32,629 bases of DNA from Clostridiales bacterium (GTDB lineage Bacteria > Bacillota > Clostridia > Christensenellales > DTU072). Every line of letters begins with the position of its first letter. Within the stretch, counting starts at the first letter, position 1. The stretch lies in the NCBI GenBank assembly GCA_012841525.1, contig DUUO01000021.1, positions 1 through 32,629 on the forward strand. The letters are read 5' to 3'. The notes under the pieces are model-generated. The model saw only the letters and a program-made list of their open reading frames with translations. It was not told the DNA's origin and ran no database searches. Positions 19,608-27,279 of this stretch are shown piece by piece. The translations under genes were made by a program, and so were the position numbers.

Positions 19608-19684
19608 TGGGGTGAGTAATGGGGATCGAACCCATGACCTCAAGAGCCACAATCTTGCGCTCTTCCAACTGAGCTATACCCACC
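19608..19684 (-). tRNA. tRNA-His(GUG)
   Basis: 77 nt including the extra 5' G (G-1) opposite C73 that marks tRNA-His, plus encoded CCA. The anticodon stem CAAGA/TCTTG holds TTGTGGC, anticodon GTG. The acceptor stem has one G-U pair. Confidence 0.95.
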
Positions 19685-19711
19685 GTGATATTTAGTTATA
19701 AAGTTTCATTT

Positions 19712-19788
19712 TGGCGAACCAGAAGGGATTCGAACCCCTGACCTACGGCTTAGAAGGCCGTTGCTCTATCCTACTGAGCTACTGGTCC
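19712..19788 (-). tRNA. tRNA-Arg(UCU)
   Basis: 77 nt with encoded CCA. Acceptor GGACCAG/CTGGTTC has one G-U pair. The anticodon stem ACGGC/GCCGT holds CTTCTAA, anticodon TCT, suited to the AGA codons common in this AT-rich genome. Confidence 0.95.
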
Positions 19789-19792
19789 AACT

Positions 19793-19866
19793 TGGAGCGG
19801 GTGATGGGAATCGAACCCACGTATACAGCTTGGAAGGCTGTCATTCTACCATTGAACTACACCCAC
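19793..19866 (-). tRNA. tRNA-Gly(UCC)
   Basis: 74 nt with encoded CCA. Acceptor GTGGGTG/CACCCGC has one U-G pair. The anticodon stem ACAGC/GCTGT holds CTTCCAA, anticodon TCC. This is the first gene of the operon, about 40 bases below the predicted transcription start. Confidence 0.95.
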
Positions 19867-19914
19867 AGGAGAGCTGTCTTTAAAGATTATCTCTTTTTAA
19901 ATTCAAGCTAGTTT

Positions 19915-19944
19915 ATTATAAGCAATAGGCGTTTCCTTTGTCAA
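19915..19944 (-). promoter_or_regulatory. tRNA operon promoter
   Basis: On the - strand a consensus TTGACA (19939-19944) is followed after 18 bases by a consensus TATAAT (19915-19920). Transcription should start near 19908, about 40 bases before tRNA-Gly(UCC). Two perfect hexamers fit the high output expected of a tRNA operon. Confidence 0.85.
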
Positions 19945-20209
19945 ACAAAAATTATAAAATTATTTTAAAATATGCGTTATATTAAGTCTAATGTTAAGTG
20001 GAATTATAGTGTTTTTAAAATTTTTAATTAAATATACATTAAATTAAATTTTTATGCTTTTCTAATTATACAAATCGTTTCATTAGATATGAGCGAGTAA
20101 AACTTCAAATATATAATATGGTAGTTATTATGTAGCTGCTGCAACTTAATAGAGTAAATTTATGTTTTTTAATAATAGTTGTATATTTAATTGATTTTTT
20201 AATTGTAAT
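19945..20209. other. Intergenic spacer without visible gene
   Basis: An AT-rich spacer between the tRNA promoter and the end of the lipoate ligase gene. I see no coding frame with a ribosome site and no structured RNA. It contains only weak A/T hairpins near 20186-20209 that could help end the ligase transcript. Confidence 0.5.
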
Positions 20210-21172
20210 TTAGAATATTTTTTTAATTTCATTTGTAATTAATTTAATATCTTTATCATTTAATATATGAATTAATTCTTTTTCTAAATTTGAAATTATA
20301 AATTGTTTTCCTAAAAGAGCATTTTCAATTTGCTTTGGTAAATCCGTATTTAGTGAATCTGAATAAATTTTAATATATTTTATTACATCATTTTTAATAT
20401 CAATATTGACAGTGAATTCGCCGCAACTTAAGAATGTTGTAAATTCTATATTTGTATTAGGATTTTGCCCAAACACCCATTCCCTAGAAGAATATTTAGA
20501 GAAAATATCGTAAAACTTATCCTCATTAGGTAAATTTTGATAAGTTGGATTGCCATATCTTTTTGTGTATTCTTTAATAAGTTGTTCTATTATTATTTCT
20601 AAATTTAGATCTCTATTAATGCTTGATAAGTTTATTACTCTGGATTTTATGCTTGAAACACCTTTTGTTTTAAGCTTTGTTGGATTAACATTTAAATATT
20701 TAGATAATATAGAAAGATCTTCATTAATTAAAATTGTTCCATGATGTAAACTATGAGTTTTTGTTTTAAAAAAAGCATTACCACTAAATTTTTTATCACA
20801 TATTGTTATGTCATTTCTTCCACTTAATTTAGCATTAATATTTAAATTTTTTAATGCCGAAATTATTATCTTAAAATTATCTTCGGTGTTATATATTTCA
20901 TTTGGTAAAATAAATGAAAAATTTAGATTCCCTAGATGATGGTAAACTGCACCGCCACCTGTAATTCTTCTTGCAAGTTTAACACCATCGTTTTTCATTT
21001 TTTGAATTGAGCATTCTTTGTAGGCACTTTGATTTTTGCCTATAACAACTGTTTTTTCATTTTGCCACAAAAACAAAATTGCTTCAGGACTTTTTTTCTC
21101 TAATAAATACGTTTCTAGAGCAAGATTTTTATAAACATCTAGTGATTTTGAAATATAAAGTGAAAAACTCAT
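20210..21172 (-). CDS. lplA: Lipoate-protein ligase A
   Basis: 320 residues. The enzyme activates lipoate with ATP and attaches it to a lysine of lipoyl domains (pyruvate dehydrogenase E2 or glycine cleavage H protein). The family signature RRITGGGAVYHHLGNLN is at about residues 68-84, and KKFSGNA at about 127-133 carries the catalytic lysine. The usual Asp after His in the signature (HD) is replaced by His here. The C-terminal accessory domain is present, so the length fits LplA rather than short LipB/LipM relatives. An in-frame ATG at 21178 lies inside the promoter; the ATG at 21172 coincides with the predicted transcription start and gives MSFSLYISKS, the usual N-terminal strand. The gene stands alone on the - strand. 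Confidence 0.9.
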   Translation of the reverse strand: MSFSLYISKSLDVYKNLALETYLLEKKSPEAILFLWQNEKTVVIGKNQSAYKECSIQKMKNDGVKLARRITGGGAVYHHLGNLNFSFILPNEIYNTEDNFKIIISALKNLNINAKLSGRNDITICDKKFSGNAFFKTKTHSLHHGTILINEDLSILSKYLNVNPTKLKTKGVSSIKSRVINLSSINRDLNLEIIIEQLIKEYTKRYGNPTYQNLPNEDKFYDIFSKYSSREWVFGQNPNTNIEFTTFLSCGEFTVNIDIKNDVIKYIKIYSDSLNTDLPKQIENALLGKQFIISNLEKELIHILNDKDIKLITNEIKKIF

Positions 21173-21178
21173 AAGCAT

Positions 21179-21207
21179 ATTATATTTGACACAATAAATA
21201 TTTTCAA
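21179..21207 (-). promoter_or_regulatory. lplA promoter, predicted leaderless
   Basis: On the - strand TTGAAA (21202-21207), a 17-base spacer and a consensus TATAAT (21179-21184). Seven bases on, transcription would start at about 21172, the A of an ATG. No ribosome binding site is seen upstream of either ATG, which agrees with a leaderless message. Confidence 0.65.
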
Positions 21208-21372
21208 ATAGAAAATGACCAAACTGCTTGGTAAATATCTTGAGTTTAATATTGAGAATAACTTATTTTATAAGAATAGATTTGATAAACTTTTCAAAAA
21301 TCTATAATAAAAGTTAATGTACATTTATTGAAGTTTAAAGCGAATAATATAATATGTTAATATGTCGATATA

Positions 21373-21401
21373 TTGACAATTTGCATGCCTAGTCATAAAA
21401 T
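21373..21401 (+). promoter_or_regulatory. Candidate promoter for the alcohol dehydrogenase
   Basis: TTGACA (21373-21378), a 17-base spacer, then TAAAAT (21396-21401, five of six consensus bases). It would leave a leader of about 265 bases before the ATG at 21673. The -35 hexamer sits in an imperfect palindrome, TGTCGATATATTGACA (21363-21378), that could be an operator. Confidence 0.4.
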
Positions 21402-21672
21402 AAAATGAGATACTAAGCATTTGTTTAGTCAATTGAAATTTGACAATATGCAAAAACAAACAGCATTTTTTATTCCTGTATCTTTGTATATTGATATATT
21501 AGTTTCAAAAAACTTTTTATAAAGTTTCTTTTAATGCAAAGCTAAATTGACAAACAAAGAAAAAATTTGAATGAAATTGCTTAAAGAATAATCAGATAAC
21601 TTTGACGTAATTATTAAGTATTTTTCATCAAATAAATATCATAAAAATGATAAAAAAAGGAGGAGGTATATT
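21402..21672 (+). other. Long AT-rich leader upstream of alcohol dehydrogenase
   Basis: No coding frame is visible. TTGACAATATGCAA (21440-21453) repeats TTGACAATTTGCAT (21373-21386). An A/T hairpin AAACTTT/AAAGTTT occurs near 21509-21526, and TATCAT-aaaa-ATGATA (21637-21652) is a perfect short hairpin just before the ribosome site. A strong AAAGGAGGAGG site lies at about 21657-21666. I do not recognise a riboswitch. Confidence 0.4.
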
Positions 21673-22878
21673 ATGAATGTTTTTATGAAAATGTGGTGTA
21701 GGACATATCAATTTGGGTTTAAAATTGCAATGTATTTCTTACCGTGGAGAAAAGCTAAAACTTTAGTCGGTGAAAATTCTTTGCTGTTGTTACCAGAATT
21801 AATTAAATCTGAAGGTTATGACAAAGTCTTAATTGTTACTGATAAAACTTTAGTTAAATTAGGTTTAATTAATCCATTATTAGAACAATTAAAAAAAGAA
21901 CAAGTTGAATTTGTTATATATGACGAAACAGTTCCAAATCCAACGATAGATAATATTATGGATGCATATAAACTTTATCAAGAAGGTAATTGTCAAGGCG
22001 TTATCGCTTTTGGAGGAGGTTCACCTATGGACTGTGCAAAAGGTGTTGCCGCAAAAGCTACACGTCCTAAAAGGGACATTGCAAAAATGGAAGGCTTGCT
22101 TAAAGTTGGTAAAAAAACACCGCCAATATTTGCAATACCAACAACAGCAGGTACTGGCTCTGAAGTTACTTTAGCCGCTGTTATAACAGATTCAAAGAAA
22201 CATCATAAACTGGTAATAAATGATCCAATGCTAATTCCAGAATATGTTGTTTTAGATCCAGTATTAACAATTGGCTTGCCAAAACATATAACTGCAACTA
22301 CAGGTCTAGATGCATTAACTCATGCTGTTGAAGCTTTTATAGGAAATACCAGAACTAAAGATACTAAAGCACAGGCAATTGAAGCAACAAAATTAATTTT
22401 TGAAAATATTAAAAAAGTATACGATAACGGTGAAGATATAAAAGCTAGAGAAAATATGTTAATAGCTTCAAATCTTGCTGGTAAAGCATTTACACGTTCA
22501 TATGTAGGATATGTTCATTCTATTGCACATACACTTGGTGGACAATATAAAATTCCTCATGGATTAGCAAATGCAATAATTTTGCCTCACATACTAAGAT
22601 GGTATGGTGCCAGTGCTCATAAAAAGCTTGCAGTTTTAGGTAGAGCAGTAGGTCTTAGCGGTGAAAATGATGAAGTTATAAGTAATAAATTTATTGAAGA
22701 AATCGAAAAATTAAAAAAATACTGCAATATACCAGATAAGTTTGAAAATGTAATAAAAGATGAAGATATATTACAAATGGCAGAATATTCCTTAAAAGAA
22801 GCAAATCCGCTTTATCCAGTACCTAAATTAATGGGAAAAAATGAAATGATAGATATGTATAAACATTTAAAAGCATAA
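21673..22878 (+). CDS. Iron-containing alcohol dehydrogenase
   Basis: 401 residues, ATG preceded by the strongest ribosome site in the window (AGGAGGAGG). This is a group III (Fe-ADH) NAD(P)-dependent dehydrogenase that interconverts alcohols and aldehydes. Visible motifs are the nucleotide-binding AFGGGSPMDCAK (about residues 112-123), IPTTAGTGSEV (about 154-164), and the metal site: Asp213 and His217 in TGLDALTHAVEA, His282 in HSIAHTLGG and His296 in IPHGLANA. The 14-residue gap between the last two ligands equals that in FucO. The extra N-terminus (CRTYQFGFKIAMYFLPWRKA) is seen in some clostridial members. Substrate cannot be told from sequence; a role in fermentative NAD regeneration is likely. 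It is followed by a terminator, so it is probably monocistronic. Confidence 0.92.
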   Translation: MNVFMKMWCRTYQFGFKIAMYFLPWRKAKTLVGENSLLLLPELIKSEGYDKVLIVTDKTLVKLGLINPLLEQLKKEQVEFVIYDETVPNPTIDNIMDAYKLYQEGNCQGVIAFGGGSPMDCAKGVAAKATRPKRDIAKMEGLLKVGKKTPPIFAIPTTAGTGSEVTLAAVITDSKKHHKLVINDPMLIPEYVVLDPVLTIGLPKHITATTGLDALTHAVEAFIGNTRTKDTKAQAIEATKLIFENIKKVYDNGEDIKARENMLIASNLAGKAFTRSYVGYVHSIAHTLGGQYKIPHGLANAIILPHILRWYGASAHKKLAVLGRAVGLSGENDEVISNKFIEEIEKLKKYCNIPDKFENVIKDEDILQMAEYSLKEANPLYPVPKLMGKNEMIDMYKHLKA

Positions 22879-22895
22879 GAATTTTTTGTTTTTTA

Positions 22896-22904
22896 TGGTA
22901 TAAT
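22896..22904 (+). promoter_or_regulatory. Extended -10 promoter for hflX
   Basis: TGGTATAAT is a perfect extended -10 element with no good -35. Transcription would start near 22911, the first base of the terminator stem that ends the alcohol dehydrogenase transcript, so the hflX message would begin with that hairpin. Confidence 0.5.
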
Positions 22905-22934
22905 AAAAAAAGAGGCTAATGACCTCTTTTTTTT
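22905..22934 (+). terminator. Rho-independent terminator of alcohol dehydrogenase
   Basis: AGAGG (22911-22915) pairs with CCTCT (22923-22927) around a seven-base loop. The stem is extended by an A-run pairing with the T-run, and the T-run continues to 22934. Confidence 0.85.
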
Positions 22935-22956
22935 AATAAGATGTATGGAGATTAAC

Positions 22957-24063
22957 TTGGAAGGCATAAAGAAAAAAGCTGTTTTAGTTTATGTAGGAAC
23001 AGAGCCTGAACATATTGAATTTTTAGAAGAACTTTCGCAACTTGCAATTGGTGCAGATTATGAAGTTGTATCTTATCTTATACAACAACGTCAAGTACCA
23101 GATTTTAAGTTTTACATTGGCAAAGGAAAACTTAAAGAACTTAAAGAGGTTGCTGTAGCTACAGAATGTGATGTAATTATTTTTGATAACACATTAAGTA
23201 GTATGCAATTTTATAACCTTGAAAAATATCTTAGAGTAGAGGTTATGGATAGGGTTAATTTAATTATTGAAATATTTTCTAGGCATGCAACTTCAAATGA
23301 AGGAAAACTTCAAGTTGAATTAATGTATAAACAAAAGATGTTGCCTAGAATTTTGGGACAAGGATTGGTTTTGTCTAGACAAGCAGGTGGTGGTACTGGT
23401 GCTGGTGGCGCAAGAAGAGGTGCTGGTGAACAAAAACTTGAACTTGATAAAAGAACTATTAGAAGAGATATTAGAAATTTAGAAGACCGAATAAACACAC
23501 TATCCAAACAAAGAAATATTAGGCGAAAAAGACGTACTCAAAACAATGTAAAAACTATTACTCTTGTTGGGTATACAAACTCTGGAAAATCTACATTAAT
23601 GAATGCATTAACCGATGCAAATGTTTTAGAAGAAGATAAACCTTTTGCTACACTTGATCCAACAACAAGAAAATTATTTTTAGGTCTTGATAAAAATGTC
23701 ATATTAACTGATACAGTAGGCTTTATTTCAAGGTTGCCTCATGAATTTGTAAAAGCATTTCGTTCAACTTTAGAAGAAGTTAGATATTCAGATTTAATAA
23801 TACATGTTCTGGATGGAAACTCATATAATGTTTCAAAACAGTATGAGGTTGTTTTAGACGTATTAAAATCATTAGAAGTTGATGATATTCCAATTATAAC
23901 GGTAGTAAATAAAATTGATTTAGGACAAAATGCTTTATTCATGGAAGATTATGATAAATTTATTCCAATAAGTGCTAAGCATAATATTAACATTGATGTT
24001 TTAAAATCTAAAATTAATGAAGTTTTATTTGAAAACAATTCATCTATAACAAATTCAAATTAA
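22957..24063 (+). CDS. hflX: GTPase HflX
   Basis: A ribosome-associated GTPase that splits or rescues stalled 70S ribosomes under stress. The N-terminal HflX domain leads to a glycine-rich linker (AGGGTGAGGARRGAGEQ) and a helical segment, then the G domain: G1 GYTNSGKST (about residue 205), switch region with FATLDPTTRK, G3 DTVGF, G4 NKID and G5 SAKH. About 368 residues, shorter than the E. coli protein. Start choice: GGAG at 22947-22950 lies six bases before TTG 22957, giving MEGIKKKAVLVYV, whereas the in-frame ATG at 22945 has no ribosome site and GGAG lies inside its own reading frame. TTG is therefore preferred. Confidence 0.93.
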   Translation: MEGIKKKAVLVYVGTEPEHIEFLEELSQLAIGADYEVVSYLIQQRQVPDFKFYIGKGKLKELKEVAVATECDVIIFDNTLSSMQFYNLEKYLRVEVMDRVNLIIEIFSRHATSNEGKLQVELMYKQKMLPRILGQGLVLSRQAGGGTGAGGARRGAGEQKLELDKRTIRRDIRNLEDRINTLSKQRNIRRKRRTQNNVKTITLVGYTNSGKSTLMNALTDANVLEEDKPFATLDPTTRKLFLGLDKNVILTDTVGFISRLPHEFVKAFRSTLEEVRYSDLIIHVLDGNSYNVSKQYEVVLDVLKSLEVDDIPIITVVNKIDLGQNALFMEDYDKFIPISAKHNINIDVLKSKINEVLFENNSSITNSN

Positions 24064-24205
24064 ATTTTCCATTTGAGTAACCACCACTTTTAAGTGATAT
24101 CGAGTATGTAATTTATTAAAAAATAATCATTAAGTAAGTATATTTTACGCAAATACCACTTAAAGTATTTGGTTTAACATTCTTCTATCTTTATTTTTAT
24201 TAGAC

Positions 24206-24234
24206 TTGCCTTTTTATATAGTATTTAATATAAT
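24206..24234 (+). promoter_or_regulatory. SRP RNA promoter
   Basis: TTGCCT (24206-24211), 17 bases, then a consensus TATAAT (24229-24234). The predicted start at about 24241-24242 matches the first base of the SRP RNA terminal stem. Confidence 0.75.
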
Positions 24235-24241
24235 AGTTTTT

Positions 24242-24507
24242 GGTGCTATATGGGGAGCTAGCGGTGCCCTGTAACTTGCAAACCGCTCTAGCAAGATAGA
24301 ACGCCCACCGAGGCTTGTATTATGGAAAGCCGATGCATATAAGCGATGTTGATACCAAGGTCTTGTGCAACTTGACGTAGTGAACCGTGTCAGGGTTTGA
24401 TCGCAGCAGCACTAAGCTATTTTTCAAGTGTGCCACAAGGAAGCTTTGAGGGAGTTGGCTGTATGTATGCCGATTCGGTAATATGTGTCAGAGTGGGTGC
24501 ACCTTTT
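24242..24507 (+). ncRNA. ffs: Signal recognition particle RNA, large bacterial type
   Basis: About 265 nt. It is the RNA core of the signal recognition particle, which binds Ffh and sends nascent membrane and secreted proteins to the translocon. The 5' part has the Alu-domain sequence GCGGTGCCCTGTAAC typical of Bacillota. The S domain has GTGTCAGG and, opposite, AGCAGCACTAAG, the two sides of the conserved internal loop that binds the Ffh M domain. The ends pair (GGTGC at 24242 with GCACC at 24499-24503) and TTTT follows as terminator. The apical loop between the two conserved sides is unusual (GTTTGATCGC rather than a GGAA- or TGAC-capped TCC/GGA stem). The length resembles the ~270-nt B. 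subtilis scRNA, not the short 4.5S form. Confidence 0.93.
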
Positions 24508-24639
24508 AAAAAATTACCACCTTTATCTTATTTCGTTTTTATTAATTTTTAGTTAATTAAGACTGAATAATCAAAATATTTATGAAAAAATTTCTATAAA
24601 ATGTTAAAATATAAAAAGAAGCTATTCAAAGAGAAATTA

Positions 24640-26688
24640 ATGTTGAAAAAAAAGACTTTAATAATTTTAATTAGTATTTTATTTTTAGTTTTAATTGTTT
24701 GTTTAGGCGCTTGTCGTAAGCCTGAGCAAAAAGTTTTTATTGTCGAAGAAGTAGAAAATGGTTTAATTATTTTAGGAATCAGCGAAGAATATCATCAAAT
24801 AGAAGAATTAAATTTTCCAATTTCAATTTATCATAATAAAAAGGATAAAAAAGTTGTTGAAATAGGAGATGGGGCGTTTAAGGATTACACAAATCTAAAA
24901 AGAGTTTATTTGTCAGACGATGTGATAAGAATAGGAAAAGAAGCCTTCAGTGGTTGTTTAAATTTGGAATCAATTAATTTACCAACAAATTTATTAGAGA
25001 TAAGAGAAAAAGCATTTTTTAACACTGGGTTATCAGGAATTAATTTAGAAAGCAAAAATATTAAAATCGAAAAAGATGCATTTTCAAATTCAAAAAATCT
25101 AATCATAACTACTGGATGCAGAGAAATAAATAAGCCAAAGGAATGGTCCAATGATGCTTTTAACGATGTTAAGGCAGTTTATTGGAATTTTATAATAACA
25201 AATGAAGGTATTGCCGCTGGTGTCAAAATTTTACCATTGCAAAGTGAATATGTTGCCTATTCAGATGTAATATTAGATTTTTCGGAAATTGAAGATTTAT
25301 CGTCTTATGACGTTTTTTCAAATGGAAAACCAATTAATGTTAACAATAAAAAAGCTACAATTAGAATAACTGAAGATATTATAATAACACTATTAGAAAA
25401 AGACTTTACATCAATTTATGAAGCATTAAATTATGAAAAAATAGATGGCGGTCTTGCTGTTACAGGATTTAAAGAGGGAGTTTCTTTAGATAATTCTAGT
25501 AATTTAATTTTTCCTAAAAATTATACTTTAGATGGTGAAAATTTAGAAGTTATTGAAATATCCGATGGAGCTTTTGCAAACTCAAATATTTATATTAGAG
25601 AAATTACAGTTAGTGGTAATATTAAAAAAATAGGTAACGAGGCATTTAAAGGATTTGATTTTGGGAAAATTACAATTAAGGGAGTAGAAGAGATTGGCGA
25701 TCGTTGTTTTGCATCAAATAAGAGATTAATAACAATTGAAATTTCAAGTAGTCTTGAAAAAATTGGCGAAGGTGCTTTTTCTGATTGTTTATCTATAAAA
25801 GAAATAGATTTGAGTAATACTAAAGTAGAAATTATAAAATCAAATACTTTTGAGAATATGAGTGAATTGTTTTCTCTAAAATTACCATCAAATCTTAAAA
25901 CACTAGAGTCATCCTCAATCATAGGATGTCCAAATTTAAAAACTTTAGCGTTGCCAGACAATATTGAAAACATCGGTTCACCAGCAATTGTAAATTGTGA
26001 TACTTTAGAAAAAATTAATATTCCATCAAAGTATATACCTAAAGAAGAAGAAGTACTTGGTTGGGGTGGATATTTACCTGTTTTCGGATTGTGTAAAAAT
26101 TTAACAACTATCGAAGGTGAAAGTAATGACAAATATACTGTTATAGGCAATGCTTTAATTGTTGATAATTGTTTGTTAAATTTAGGCGTTGACTCTCAAA
26201 TTCCAAATGGTGTTAAAGAGATTAAAGAGATTGCCCCAATCGCTATATCATACAATAAAACACCAAAGATTGTTGTTCCTTCAAGTGTAAAAAGTATTGG
26301 TTTTGCTGCTTTTTGGGGATTTAAAGGACAAATTTTAGATTTATCTCAAACTACTGAGATAAAGGAAATTCCAGAGGCGTTTTTAGGAACTGTCGAAGGA
26401 GCAGAAGATATAAGCGATGTTGAATGTGTTATTTTACCAAATACTATTACACAAATAGGTAATGAGGCTTTTGCAAATTGTAAGAATTTAACTTCTATTA
26501 AATTTTCTAGTGAAGATGAAGATGGTTTTTCAATACCAAATACAATTACTGATATTGGTGAATATGTTTTTGCAAATTGTAATTTATTAAAAATTAGAAC
26601 AAATTGCAAAAAAGAAGAAAAACCAGTAGGTTGGAGCTCATACTGCTTTGAATGGGCTCCAGAAGAAAATATTATTTGGAATGAATAA
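24640..26688 (+). CDS. BspA-like leucine-rich-repeat lipoprotein
   Basis: 682 residues from ATG 24640 (an upstream in-frame ATG at 24601 would add 13 residues but abuts a TATAAA element and has no ribosome site). The signal MLKKKTLIILISILFL ends in a lipobox LGAC, so the protein should be lipid-anchored outside the membrane. BspA-type (LRR_5) repeats of about 23 residues fill two blocks, with units such as EIGDGAFKDYTNLKRVYL and RIGKEAFSGCLNLESINL. Each block closes with the same cap, Cys...KP..WS...F...WN (GCREINKPKEWS at about residue 150; NCKKEEKPVGWSS near the C-terminus). Such proteins bind host or matrix ligands in other bacteria; a specific ligand cannot be inferred here. Confidence 0.87.
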   Translation: MLKKKTLIILISILFLVLIVCLGACRKPEQKVFIVEEVENGLIILGISEEYHQIEELNFPISIYHNKKDKKVVEIGDGAFKDYTNLKRVYLSDDVIRIGKEAFSGCLNLESINLPTNLLEIREKAFFNTGLSGINLESKNIKIEKDAFSNSKNLIITTGCREINKPKEWSNDAFNDVKAVYWNFIITNEGIAAGVKILPLQSEYVAYSDVILDFSEIEDLSSYDVFSNGKPINVNNKKATIRITEDIIITLLEKDFTSIYEALNYEKIDGGLAVTGFKEGVSLDNSSNLIFPKNYTLDGENLEVIEISDGAFANSNIYIREITVSGNIKKIGNEAFKGFDFGKITIKGVEEIGDRCFASNKRLITIEISSSLEKIGEGAFSDCLSIKEIDLSNTKVEIIKSNTFENMSELFSLKLPSNLKTLESSSIIGCPNLKTLALPDNIENIGSPAIVNCDTLEKINIPSKYIPKEEEVLGWGGYLPVFGLCKNLTTIEGESNDKYTVIGNALIVDNCLLNLGVDSQIPNGVKEIKEIAPIAISYNKTPKIVVPSSVKSIGFAAFWGFKGQILDLSQTTEIKEIPEAFLGTVEGAEDISDVECVILPNTITQIGNEAFANCKNLTSIKFSSEDEDGFSIPNTITDIGEYVFANCNLLKIRTNCKKEEKPVGWSSYCFEWAPEENIIWNE

Positions 26689-26697
26689 AATTGTTTG

Positions 26698-26714
26698 AAT
26701 AATTTAAAATTATT
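26698..26714. repeat. A/T palindrome downstream of LRR lipoprotein gene
   Basis: AATAATTT and AAATTATT form a perfect 8-base inverted repeat around one base, just after the stop codon. No T-run follows, so its use as a terminator is doubtful. Confidence 0.3.
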
Positions 26715-26784
26715 GAATAACGATTTAATAAAATAATATTTAAATAGAAGTAGGGTTATTTAAGATTGACTATTATATATTAAA

Positions 26785-26814
26785 TTGACAATTTTACCTG
26801 ATAACCATTAATAT
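26785..26814 (+). promoter_or_regulatory. Candidate promoter for lipoprotein-proS operon
   Basis: A consensus TTGACA (26785-26790) followed after 18 bases by TAATAT (26809-26814, four of six). The start near 26821 would leave a short leader holding the AAAGGAAA ribosome site at 26833-26840. Confidence 0.45.
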
Positions 26815-26845
26815 GAATATAGATTAAATTTTAAAGGAAACGAAA

Positions 26846-27271
26846 ATGAAAAAAACGAAAAACACTATTTTTATTGTAATGTTTGTTTTGCTTTTGATAC
26901 TTGCTTTAGTAGGCTGTACAGACAACAAAACAGAAACTGAAGATCAGGCTACAGTTGTCGGTATTGAAGCAAAACTAAAAAATGATACGAAGTTTAAAGT
27001 TGGCTCAGATTTTGAAATTTCTAAAATTGAAGTAACTGCAAAGTTATCAGATAATACTTCAAGATTAGTAGATAAAATGTCTGCTGTAAGTGTTAATAAC
27101 AATGTAAAATTTCTTTATGATGCAAATGAAAAAAAATACAAACCAAGTAATGAAGGCGATACATATATGTTGGATGGACAAATGAAATTTATTACTGAAG
27201 GTACATTTGTTTTAACTGTTTCTTTTAACGGTTATGAAACAAATATAGATTTGCCTGTTTATTCAAAGTAG
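26846..27271 (+). CDS. Small lipoprotein, Ig-like fold likely
   Basis: 141 residues. A signal peptide with lipobox LVGC at residues 21-24 is followed by a polar linker and one domain of about 100 residues. The domain starts TVVGIEAKLK and contains EVTAKLSDNTSRLVD and GTFVLTVSFNGYETNI, a strand pattern like bacterial Ig-like (Big-type) domains. Start ATG 26846 has AAAGGAAA upstream. Its TAG stop (27269-27271) overlaps the ribosome site of proS and only eight bases separate the two genes, so they are almost certainly co-transcribed. No function is recognised; pairing with an essential tRNA synthetase suggests steady expression. Confidence 0.8.
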   Translation: MKKTKNTIFIVMFVLLLILALVGCTDNKTETEDQATVVGIEAKLKNDTKFKVGSDFEISKIEVTAKLSDNTSRLVDKMSAVSVNNNVKFLYDANEKKYKPSNEGDTYMLDGQMKFITEGTFVLTVSFNGYETNIDLPVYSK

Positions 27272-27279
27272 GAGTTTTT

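Noticed and set aside
19711..19911. Open frame of 66 codons (+) with GFEPLTYGLEGRC and GIEPTYTAWKA
   Set aside because: It reads the antisense of tRNA-Arg and tRNA-Gly; these peptide patterns are well-known artefacts of tRNA antisense.
21402..21672. Riboswitch in the long leader of the alcohol dehydrogenase
   Set aside because: The leader is very AT-rich and shows no conserved riboswitch core that I recognise; only short A/T hairpins are present.
24064..24205. Terminator or small RNA between hflX and the SRP RNA promoter
   Set aside because: Short inverted repeats exist (AAATAC/GTATTT at 24151-24170; CACTT/AAGTG near 24083-24094), but none is followed by a T-run and they are weak A/T stems.
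25590..26150. 186-codon frame on the - strand inside the LRR lipoprotein gene
   Set aside because: LRR-coding DNA often leaves long antisense frames. There is no start signal and no recognisable domain, while the + strand has strong repeats.
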